Part shown: piece by piece, positions 1 through 6,483 of the stretch
Position numbering within the stretch: the stretch's first letter is position 1
Layout of the letters: every line of letters begins with the position of its first letter
NCBI GenBank assembly: GCA_028281205.1
Contig: JANQKJ010000058.1
Location: 1 to 9,664, forward strand
DNA length: 9,664 nucleotides
Direction: 5' to 3'
Origin: Gammaproteobacteria bacterium
GTDB taxonomy: Bacteria; Pseudomonadota; Gammaproteobacteria; UBA4575
The notes under the pieces: generated by a model
What the model was told of the DNA's origin: nothing
Databases searched by the model: none
The model's input: only the letters and a program-made list of their open reading frames with translations
Translations under genes and position numbers: made by a program

Positions 1-1088
1 TTGAACGCCTTGCGCAGGCACCAGAGTTATTAGTTTGTTTTGCCATCGGATGGGCTGCGTTGTTTGCAGCCGCAGGTGATTTCCTTGGCTTCAGTATGGA
101 GCTGGGCGGCTTAGTCGCTGGAGTATCGCTCGCATCAACACGGTTGCGCGAAGCTATGGCAGCACGCTTAGCACCGTTAAGGGATTTCTTGCTGCTATTT
201 TTCTTTATTGCACTCGGTGCCCATATTGATCTCTCTTTGATTGGCCAGCAAATGTGGGGCGCAATCATACTTTCATTATTCGTTCTGATCGGCAACCCGC
301 TTATTGTATTGTCAATTATGGGAGCTATGGGTTACCGCAAGCGTACGGGTTTTTTGGCTGGCCTTACTGTCGCACAGATCAGTGAGTTTTCACTAATATT
401 TATGGCCATGGGTATTTCACTTGGTCACATAAGCACGGAATCGCTTGGCTTAGTGACATTAGTAGGGTTAATCACAATTTCGCTTTCGACATATATGATT
501 ACTTACTCACATCAACTCTACACATGGTTAGAAGCAATGCTACAACCATTTGAACGTAGTGATACCCCACGTGAAACTATTGATCAGCAAACCACTTCAC
601 AGGGTAAACAATTTGATGTGTTACTTTTTGGCTTGGGACGTTTCGGTGGTGCAATAGCCTTACGTCTTGAAGCACAGGGAATTAATGTACTAGGAATTGA
701 TTTTAACCCCGCTGCAGTACGCCGCTGGCGAAATGAGAGCGTGGAAGTACTTTTTGGCGATGCCACAGATCCTGAATTTATATCGAGTTTACCGCTTAAT
801 GATGTTAAGTGGGCGGTATCCAGTATTCCAGTACACAAAAGTGGCATTACACAGGATGATCCACGCACTGCGTTAATACACGCACTGCATAACAGTAATT
901 TTAAAGGCAAAATTGCTGTGACCTCCCACCAGGAAGAAGATCAGCAACAAATGATGGCAAGCGGTATCGATCTTGTGCTGTTACCATTTCAAGATGCTGC
1001 AGATCAGGCTGTTGATTTACTATGTGGAAAGCAACGTTCAACACGCTATGAAGTAATTGAACCCGAAAACCAAAAAGAATTCGTCTAA
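1..1088 (+). CDS. Kef-type cation:proton antiporter with C-terminal TrkA-N domain (5'-partial)
   Basis: This is the C-terminal part of a monovalent cation:proton antiporter-2 (CPA2/Kef) family inner-membrane protein. The frame is open from base 3, giving about 361 residues in the window; the TTG at 60 is internal, since the residues before it (ELLVCFAIGWAA) continue a transmembrane helix. The first half holds several hydrophobic helices with the family signature SMELGGLVAGVSLAS and a later segment around AQISEFSLIF. After a hydrophilic linker, a Rossmann TrkA-N/RCK domain starts at about base 615, with the GLGRFG dinucleotide-binding loop and an acidic residue in GIDFNP. Such domains gate K+/H+ exchange in response to nucleotides or glutathione adducts. 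I cannot tell KefB, KefC or YbaL-like types apart without the N-terminus. It is separated by 221 bp from the next gene, so it probably belongs to a separate transcript. Its base composition looks less AT-rich than the genes that follow. Confidence 0.9.
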   Translation, partial: ERLAQAPELLVCFAIGWAALFAAAGDFLGFSMELGGLVAGVSLASTRLREAMAARLAPLRDFLLLFFFIALGAHIDLSLIGQQMWGAIILSLFVLIGNPLIVLSIMGAMGYRKRTGFLAGLTVAQISEFSLIFMAMGISLGHISTESLGLVTLVGLITISLSTYMITYSHQLYTWLEAMLQPFERSDTPRETIDQQTTSQGKQFDVLLFGLGRFGGAIALRLEAQGINVLGIDFNPAAVRRWRNESVEVLFGDATDPEFISSLPLNDVKWAVSSIPVHKSGITQDDPRTALIHALHNSNFKGKIAVTSHQEEDQQQMMASGIDLVLLPFQDAADQAVDLLCGKQRSTRYEVIEPENQKEFV

Positions 1089-1098
1089 CGAATTAGAC
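1083..1098 (+). terminator. Weak hairpin over the antiporter stop codon
   Basis: A perfect 6-bp inverted repeat, GTCTAA and TTAGAC around a CGAA loop, spans the antiporter stop codon. No clear T-run follows (TAGATTTC), so it could only be a weak or Rho-assisted 3' end. I see no stronger terminator before the next gene. Confidence 0.25.
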
Positions 1099-1230
1099 TA
1101 GATTTCACTAAACAGTATATTAATATTATTCCAATATAGAGAAAACAGTAGAATTCGTGACATCAAAAATTAATTACTCAAAAATACATAATAAAAATTG
1201 AGATTGAAGTAAGATTACTCCCTCTACAAT

Positions 1231-1268
1231 CAGATATATTTTCAATGAAGCAGAAAATATAATATCTG
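1231..1268 (+). repeat. Bulged inverted repeat upstream of the patatin gene
   Basis: The arm at 1231-1243 (CAGATATATTTTC) pairs with 1253-1268 (GAAAATATAATATCTG) if a 3-nt bulge is allowed, leaving a 9-nt loop. It lies in the 221-bp gap, ending about 40 bp before the ATG at 1310. A poor TACAAT -10-like hexamer sits just upstream at 1225-1230, so the structure could lie in the 5' leader. The region is AT-rich, which makes chance pairing easier. Nothing else is recognisable in this gap. Confidence 0.3.
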
Positions 1269-1309
1269 ACTCAGTTAATAAAAATACGTAGCTATCACGA
1301 CAAGATTTC

Positions 1310-2227
1310 ATGGCAGTTAACAGCAAACATAAAGCATCATTGGTACTAGGCAGTGGAGCCGCCAGAGGTTTAGCACATATAGATGTTATTAAATGCCTTG
1401 AAGAACATGATTATGACGTTCGCTCTGTAGCTGGTTCATCTATGGGAGCTCTAATTGGAGGAATATACGCTGCTGGCGAACTGGATCTTTATACTGACTG
1501 GGTCACCACACTAAAGACGCGAGATATTGTTAAATTATTGGATTTGTCTTTTAGTAAAGATTCGTTTTTTAAAGGCGAAAGAATTATTGAAGTTTTAAAA
1601 GATATGGTAGGTGACCGCAATATTGAAGAACTACCTATTGGTTACACAGCCGTAGCAACCGACCTGAATGAACAAAAAGAAATATGGTTTACGCAAGGCT
1701 CATTATTTGACGCTATAAGAGCATCTATAGCTATTCCAATGATTTTTTCCCCAGTAAAAATATCCAATCGACTTCTCGTAGATGGAGGGATAATCAACCC
1801 AATACCTATTGCACCTACCCTACATGATAATACCGAGCTCACAATCGCAGTAGCATTAGATGGTCAACCCGAAATTTATGAGCAATATACGAAAAGCAAT
1901 AGTAATAGCGAAACAAATGAAAGCAAAAGTACGTATCGCCAAAAAATTGATATGTATATTGATAATCTACTATCTAAGAATTCATATACAAGTAACAGAG
2001 AACAACTGGGCGCATTCAACCTGATTACACAATCCATGGAAACCATGCAAACATCGATTGCGCGCTATAAAATAGCTGCCTATCGCCCTGATATCGTAAT
2101 AGAGATACCGCGTAATATTTGTCTCTGGTATGAATTTGATCGTGCACAGGAATTAATTTCTATTGGATATAATCGGGCACAGAAAGCTTTAGCGAATTAT
2201 TACAGGCTATTGCAAAACCGGGTATAG
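1310..2227 (+). CDS. Patatin-like phospholipase, RssA family
   Basis: A 305-residue serine lipid acyl hydrolase of the patatin family. The N-terminal oxyanion-hole loop GSGAARG is at residues 14-20. The nucleophile elbow GSSMG is at 42-46 with Ser44 as the catalytic serine, and the DGG motif carrying the dyad aspartate (Asp158) is at 158-160. The block AIRASIAIPMIFSPV before DGG is typical of bacterial RssA/NTE-like members. No signal peptide or membrane helix is visible, so a cytoplasmic or membrane-peripheral enzyme that releases fatty acids from phospholipids is expected; the true substrate is unknown. About 100 residues after the core form a less conserved, hydrophilic tail with an Asn/Ser-rich stretch near residue 200. 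The start is ATG, with only a weak purine-rich sequence upstream. It is followed after 64 bp by a cardiolipin synthase gene on the same strand, which supports a lipid-remodelling role. Confidence 0.9.
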   Translation: MAVNSKHKASLVLGSGAARGLAHIDVIKCLEEHDYDVRSVAGSSMGALIGGIYAAGELDLYTDWVTTLKTRDIVKLLDLSFSKDSFFKGERIIEVLKDMVGDRNIEELPIGYTAVATDLNEQKEIWFTQGSLFDAIRASIAIPMIFSPVKISNRLLVDGGIINPIPIAPTLHDNTELTIAVALDGQPEIYEQYTKSNSNSETNESKSTYRQKIDMYIDNLLSKNSYTSNREQLGAFNLITQSMETMQTSIARYKIAAYRPDIVIEIPRNICLWYEFDRAQELISIGYNRAQKALANYYRLLQNRV

Positions 2228-2291
2228 AATTAATGCTAAATATATTACTCATAATAATTACAATCAAAAACATCCAATATATCTGTGCGTA

Positions 2292-3716
2292 GTGACCTAT
2301 CTATACATAATAATTACATTAATAATCATATTTTCTTTGTATTCTGCAACACATGCGTTGTTAAATAAAAGAGACTCAAGAGCAGCTTTTGGTTGGATAG
2401 ATATATGTTTATTTTTACCTGTTATTGGCCCACTCATCTATTTTATATTTGGAATCAATCGTGTACAAACACGCGCCAAGAAACTTACTTATTCTTTAGT
2501 TGAAGAAAAAAATCCTATTGATGATGTATCTGAGAATAATCCTTTAGCACATAAAGTACCTCAAACATTAAGAAATACACAAAAGGTAACCCATCGGATT
2601 ACAGGGCTGCCATTAGTCCACATTGAAAAAATTGATGCATTCTATTCTGGAGATGAAACATATTCGAGCATGTTAGACGCAATTCGATGTGCTGATGTAT
2701 ATATTTACTTGTGCGTTTATATTTTTAAAACCGACAAGGTCGGTAAGCAATTTATCCAGGCACTAGCAGACGCAAAAATTAGAGGAGTCAATGTTTATGT
2801 ATTAATTGATGGAGTTGGTGAACATTATTCTTGGAAAAAAGCTCGCACTTTGCTTAAGAAAAATAATATTCAAGTACGTAGTTTTTGTCCTCCCAGGCTT
2901 ATACCCTTTAATTTTAATATCAATTTACGCAACCATCGTAAATTATTAATCATAGATGACCACATCAGTTACGCTGGCGGTATAAATATTGATGCGGAAT
3001 ACTCACAGAAAGAAATACATGATGGTATCGCCATGGTGGATACGCATTTCAAAATGTATGGTGAAATATCATTACAACTCAAAAAAATATTTGAATCTGA
3101 TTGGCGAATAGCTGGTGGCAAAAAGCTTGCTAATAAAGTCAATCGACACGACTCTTATCGAGAGTCAGACATAATAGGTCGCATGATTGTCGATGGACCA
3201 GGAGTTAACATTGATCATTTAGCGATTACATTAATAACGGCTATAAACTCTGCTGTTACCAATATTGTGTTAATGACACCTTACTTTATTCCAAATAGGG
3301 AATTAATTGGCGCGTTACGCTCAGCTGCTTTACGTGGAGTCATTGTAGATATCATTTTACCTGAGAAGAGTAATTTGCGTTACGTAGATTGGGCATCGCG
3401 CAATATGTTTTGGGAATTATTGGAAAGAGATATAAATATCTATTACCAACCAGGCCCTTTTGCGCACTCCAAATTATTTGTAGTTGACAATATGTATAGC
3501 TTAAGTGGATCTGCAAATATAGACCCACGTAGCTTGCGCCTAAATTATGAAGTAGGCGTAGAAGTTTATAATAAAAAGTTTGCCAATGATCTTCATAAAT
3601 ATATGCACAAAATAATTCAGATAAGTAGACGAGTTGATCTTGAAGATGTAGATAACCGATCTTTGCGTTATAAAATACGTGATGGCATTGCCTGGTTATT
3701 CTCGCCTTATTTGTAA
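2292..3716 (+). CDS. cls: Cardiolipin synthase, phospholipase D superfamily
   Basis: A 474-residue ClsA/B-like enzyme expected to join two phosphatidylglycerol molecules, or a related pair, into cardiolipin at the inner membrane. The N-terminus is a hydrophobic helix (residues 1-20), then a PLDc_N segment (ALLNKRDSRAAFGW) and a second helix ending in YFIFGINR. Two PLD domains follow. HKD motif 1 is NHRKLLIID with His215, Lys217 and Asp222; motif 2 is AHSKLFVVD with His392, Lys394 and Asp399. Both are intact, so the protein should be active. The length is close to the usual 480 or so. The start chosen is GTG at 2292, because no ATG, GTG or TTG lies in frame between the previous stop and this codon and it falls directly before the first helix. 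No good ribosome-binding site is visible. It is probably co-transcribed with the patatin gene before it and the membrane protein 19 bp after it. Confidence 0.93.
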   Translation: MTYLYIIITLIIIFSLYSATHALLNKRDSRAAFGWIDICLFLPVIGPLIYFIFGINRVQTRAKKLTYSLVEEKNPIDDVSENNPLAHKVPQTLRNTQKVTHRITGLPLVHIEKIDAFYSGDETYSSMLDAIRCADVYIYLCVYIFKTDKVGKQFIQALADAKIRGVNVYVLIDGVGEHYSWKKARTLLKKNNIQVRSFCPPRLIPFNFNINLRNHRKLLIIDDHISYAGGINIDAEYSQKEIHDGIAMVDTHFKMYGEISLQLKKIFESDWRIAGGKKLANKVNRHDSYRESDIIGRMIVDGPGVNIDHLAITLITAINSAVTNIVLMTPYFIPNRELIGALRSAALRGVIVDIILPEKSNLRYVDWASRNMFWELLERDINIYYQPGPFAHSKLFVVDNMYSLSGSANIDPRSLRLNYEVGVEVYNKKFANDLHKYMHKIIQISRRVDLEDVDNRSLRYKIRDGIAWLFSPYL

Positions 3717-3735
3717 TTTTTACTGAACTGATATT

Positions 3736-4308
3736 ATGAATGAAAAGTCAAAAATAAACATAACTGAAAATACGCCTGATACTGCTTATTTTTCTATATC
3801 TATCTCTAAGCTTAGAAATATGTATCTGCTTACTTTTGGCCTATATTGCATATATTGGTTTTATAAGCACTGGAAACTACAGAATACATATAGCGCACCA
3901 AGTGTAATGCCACTAGTTAGAGCTATATTTGCAATATTTTTTACTCATTCACTTGCACATAGAATCAAACTTAGCATGGAAAATAAAAAAATCCCCGGCT
4001 CAAAAAGTTTGAGTTTATTTGCCACTTTATTTGTTGTATTAGTAATTCTTACTAATATATTTTCAAAATTAGCCGGTACTGGTGATTACCCATATTATTT
4101 TGACTACATATGGTTAGCCTTGCTTTATTTCAGTGTAATGCCCCTGGTTGAGATTCAAGATAAAGTTAATGCTCTAAAGAGTGATCCTCTAGGTTTAGCG
4201 AACTCTAACTACAATTGGCAACATATCTTAATCATAATACTTGGAAGTATTATGTGGCTACTAGTTATATTAGGAATAATTGCAACAACTTTAGGTTTAG
4301 TTGAATGA
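3736..4308 (+). CDS. DUF4234-like multi-pass membrane protein of unknown function
   Basis: A 190-residue protein with a hydrophilic N-terminus of about 25 residues, then at least four hydrophobic segments: roughly residues 28-45, 61-75, 93-112 and 123-140, plus a strong C-terminal one at 163-187. The motif LLTFGLYCIYWFYKHWKLQ near residues 32-50 resembles the N-terminal helix of DUF4234 and related gammaproteobacterial membrane proteins, whose function is not known. There is no signal peptide and no catalytic motif that I recognise. It starts 19 bp after the cardiolipin synthase stop and is followed 49 bp later by the alkyltransferase gene, so it probably shares their transcript. Its position next to two phospholipid enzymes hints at a membrane-related role, but that is only guilt by association. 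Confidence 0.8.
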   Translation: MNEKSKINITENTPDTAYFSISISKLRNMYLLTFGLYCIYWFYKHWKLQNTYSAPSVMPLVRAIFAIFFTHSLAHRIKLSMENKKIPGSKSLSLFATLFVVLVILTNIFSKLAGTGDYPYYFDYIWLALLYFSVMPLVEIQDKVNALKSDPLGLANSNYNWQHILIIILGSIMWLLVILGIIATTLGLVE

Positions 4309-4357
4309 GTCTATATAATTTATTATCACTTGCTATCAATGCCTTCTAGCAACCTTA

Positions 4358-4870
4358 ATGAGCTACATAAACATACAATATTTCAACACACCTTACGGAG
4401 AACTCATTTTAGGTTCACATAATAAACAACTATGTTTATGTGACTGGCGTTATAGGAATAAACGAGACTCTATTAATTTAAGACTAAAGAATGGACTGAA
4501 TGCTGAATTCATTGAAAAAGATGATATCGTCTTGAAAGAAGCAAAGAAACAGTTGAATGAATATTTCAGTCATAAGCGCAAAATATTTGATATACCACTT
4601 CTCATGGTTGGAACAACATTCCAGAAGAAAGTTTGGAACAGTTTATTAAAAATTCCATTTGGTAAAACGTCGAGCTATTTACAACTGGCAGAGAATATTG
4701 GTGACAAAAATGCTGTTAGAGCAGTAGCTAGTGCAAATGGTGCCAATGCCATTTCTATAATCATTCCTTGTCATCGAATCATTGGCAGCAACGGCAAACT
4801 AGTTGGCTATGCTGGCGGCTTAAAAACAAAAGCTGATCTTCTCGGGTTAGAATTTGACCTATTTAATTGA
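4358..4870 (+). CDS. ogt: Methylated-DNA--protein-cysteine S-methyltransferase (Ogt type)
   Basis: A 170-residue suicide repair protein that transfers alkyl groups from O6-alkylguanine (and O4-alkylthymine) in DNA to its own cysteine. The active-site motif IPCHRIIG carries the acceptor Cys138 in PCHR (137-140). The preceding FGKTSSYLQLAENIG and the RAVASANGAN block form the DNA-binding helix-turn-helix with its arginine finger, and GYAGGL closes the active site. The N-terminal 85 residues are the variable Ogt/Ada-C-type domain. The length fits stand-alone Ogt/AGT proteins, with no AraC-type Ada domain attached. The ATG start lacks a clear Shine-Dalgarno sequence. It lies 49 bp after the DUF4234-like gene and is the last gene of the forward cluster. 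Functional linkage to lipid genes is not obvious. Confidence 0.94.
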   Translation: MSYINIQYFNTPYGELILGSHNKQLCLCDWRYRNKRDSINLRLKNGLNAEFIEKDDIVLKEAKKQLNEYFSHKRKIFDIPLLMVGTTFQKKVWNSLLKIPFGKTSSYLQLAENIGDKNAVRAVASANGANAISIIIPCHRIIGSNGKLVGYAGGLKTKADLLGLEFDLFN

Positions 4871-4923
4871 TTAAAAAATTCAAAAGTTAAGTATATTTTA
4901 ATTAATCTAATCTGAGATTGGCT

Positions 4924-4957
4924 AAAAAGCTTGAAAGGTAGCCAGGCTACCTTTCAA
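4924..4957 (-). terminator. Rho-independent terminator of the YHS-domain gene
   Basis: A perfect 12-bp inverted repeat, TTGAAAGGTAGC (4931-4942) and GCTACCTTTCAA (4946-4957), surrounds a 3-nt loop. Read on the minus strand it is followed at once by GC and then five T residues (4928-4924), and it lies 35 nt past the YHS gene stop. This polarity fits termination of the minus-strand gene. On the plus strand there is no T-run, but the stem could still slow transcripts coming from ogt. Confidence 0.85.
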
Positions 4958-4992
4958 CAATACAACTATATATGGCTACCATAGTTTTACGG

Positions 4993-5451
4993 CTATAGTT
5001 TTGATGGCGCTATATCTTTCACCTGTGGCCATTGTGCATTTGCTTTCTTGATGTTTCCTGGAATGTCTTTTTTCCAAGTATTGTAAACTTCTATGTTTTT
5101 GTTTACATACAACTTTCCATTTACAACCTCGAATGCCTTTCCGTCAACAGTAAACTTTTTGCCAAAAGTCATACCATATGCACAATACCCGCCATACATA
5201 GGTGCATATTTACTTGGATTTGCCTTGAATGTGTCCCTGTTACTAGCGGATACAAATCGATATATTGACCCATTATATTCAGCAGTGAATTCGGGACTAC
5301 CTACAAGTGCTTTATTCACGGTCTGATAGGCAACTGCATCATGTCCAGCCAAAATGACGTCATTGGCATCTGTTTGTGTATCCACACCTGCTGTAGCCAG
5401 CTGAGTCACAGCAATTGCCATAGCTAAAAATAGCATTACAATCTGTTTCAT
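4993..5451 (-). CDS. Exported YHS-domain protein
   Basis: A 152-residue protein with a signal peptide (MKQIVMLFLAMAIAVTQLATAG, likely cut near residue 21), then a YHS domain. The signature DAVAYQTV is near residues 38-45. The segment with YNGSIYRF and SNRDTFKANPSKYAP leads into YGGYCAYGM, where Cys90 is the only cysteine of the mature protein. The C-terminal part (KLYVNKNIEVYNTWKKD) is typical of the periplasmic YHS family found in many proteobacteria. YHS domains are often linked to metal handling or heavy-metal enzymes, but the function of this stand-alone periplasmic type is not established. A good Shine-Dalgarno sequence (AGGAG) precedes the ATG. It is divergent from an AraC-type regulator across 116 bp and has its own terminator, so it is probably monocistronic and may be the regulator's target (inference). 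Confidence 0.9.
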   Translation of the reverse strand: MKQIVMLFLAMAIAVTQLATAGVDTQTDANDVILAGHDAVAYQTVNKALVGSPEFTAEYNGSIYRFVSASNRDTFKANPSKYAPMYGGYCAYGMTFGKKFTVDGKAFEVVNGKLYVNKNIEVYNTWKKDIPGNIKKANAQWPQVKDIAPSKL

Positions 5452-5459
5452 AGTTATTG

Positions 5460-5464
5460 CTCCT
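5460..5464 (-). promoter_or_regulatory. Ribosome-binding site of the YHS gene
   Basis: AGGAG on the minus strand lies 8 nt before the ATG at 5451. It is a strong match and fixes the start at MKQIVM. Confidence 0.8.
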
Positions 5465-5518
5465 AAGTTAGTTCTTGATTGAAATAGCGTGAATTAGAAT
5501 ACTTTTTAGTACATACAA

Positions 5519-5538
5519 CGTATATTTCAGAAGATACG
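5519..5538. promoter_or_regulatory. Imperfect palindrome in the YHS/araC divergent region
   Basis: CGTATATTTCAGAAGATACG is a 20-bp imperfect dyad. Its outer arms CGTAT and ATACG match perfectly, and 7 of 10 pairs match overall. It lies between the two divergent genes, close to the regulator's start region, and is a candidate operator. Many AraC proteins bind direct rather than inverted repeats, so the binding factor is unknown. Confidence 0.3.
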
Positions 5539-5567
5539 AAAATTATGTCTGATCCTCTTATTATGTT

Positions 5568-6467
5568 ATGGATGTTCTAAGTCACTTGTTAAACACATTT
5601 AGGCTTGAGGCACGTGTTTTTCATAACGGTCAATACTGTGGTAGCTGGCAGATTGATACCTCAGGTTCAAAAATAGCAACTTTCCACGTAGTCACACATG
5701 GTTGTTGTGAGTTGCTATTAAATAGTGGATCAAAACATGAACAGACACTTCAAAGCGGAGATATTGTTATTTTCCCAAGAGATAGAGAGCACCGCATAGC
5801 AAGTGCTCCATCGGTTACAAGCCAAGTAAACAGCAGCCCCTCAATCTCATTTCAAGAAGGTTTAAAACCAGATAGCACAGGTTTAGTGTGTGGATATATC
5901 GAATTTGAACAACATAGAAATCAATTTTTATTGGACATGCTGCCGGATTATGTCGTTATTCACAGCAATGAAACTCCTTGGAACAAGCACCTTCGACCAA
6001 TAATTGACGTATTAATATCGGAGTCTTTACAAAGTGACTCAGGCGTTCAGGCAACACTAAACCGCTTGGCAGAACTTTTCTTCATGGTTGTATTGAGAGA
6101 ATTTCTCCAAAACTCTGACCACACTGCAGGGTTTGTTAGTGCATTTCAGGATAATCGCATCATTAACGTACTAGAAGCAATCTATGATGAACCCGAAAAA
6201 AACTGGAATGTAGACACGATGGCTCAAATTGCAGCCATGTCACGTTCTGCCTTTGCGGGCCGTTTTAAAGAGCTTTTGGGAGAATCTCCTCTGCAGCATT
6301 TAAAACGCTGGCGTATGCAAAACGCTTACCGATGGCTTCGAGATGAGCGTATTACTGTTGCACAGGCAGCGGATCGGTGTGGTTATGAAACAGAGGCAGC
6401 TTTCGCAAAAGCCTTTAAGAGAGAAACAGGACTTTCACCAGGAACAGTGCGCAAGTCCCATACATAG
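5568..6467 (+). CDS. AraC-family transcriptional regulator with Cupin_6 sensor domain
   Basis: A 299-residue AraC-type regulator. Residues 1-180 form a Cupin_6/AraC_binding-like sensor domain: the cupin strand FHVVTHGCCELLL, the turn LQSGDIVIFPRDREHRI near 62-77, then VCGYIEF and the helical LLDMLPDYVVIHS block. Residues 196-297 hold the two helix-turn-helix motifs: WNVDTMAQIAAMSRSAFAGRF, a linking helix with PLQHLKRWRMQNAYRWL, and ITVAQAADRCGYETEAAFAKAFKRETGLSP. The cognate small molecule is not predictable. It is divergent from the YHS gene, which it may control, and converges with the Met-rich gene with only 16 bp between the stops. The ATG at 5568 has no visible ribosome-binding site. An ATG at 5545 in another frame encodes MSDPL, the typical opening of this family, so the 5' end may carry a frameshift (see findings). 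Confidence 0.88.
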   Translation: MDVLSHLLNTFRLEARVFHNGQYCGSWQIDTSGSKIATFHVVTHGCCELLLNSGSKHEQTLQSGDIVIFPRDREHRIASAPSVTSQVNSSPSISFQEGLKPDSTGLVCGYIEFEQHRNQFLLDMLPDYVVIHSNETPWNKHLRPIIDVLISESLQSDSGVQATLNRLAELFFMVVLREFLQNSDHTAGFVSAFQDNRIINVLEAIYDEPEKNWNVDTMAQIAAMSRSAFAGRFKELLGESPLQHLKRWRMQNAYRWLRDERITVAQAADRCGYETEAAFAKAFKRETGLSPGTVRKSHT

Positions 6468-6483
6468 AATATTTGCCTATTTT

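Noticed and set aside
584..910. Minus-strand 108-codon frame
   Set aside because: It is antisense to the TrkA-N domain of the antiporter and has no family features.
1642..1842. Minus-strand 66-codon frame
   Set aside because: It is antisense to the patatin catalytic region and looks like a shadow.
5032..5326. Two plus-strand frames of 77-78 codons
   Set aside because: They are antisense to the YHS gene, which has a signal peptide, motif and ribosome-binding site.
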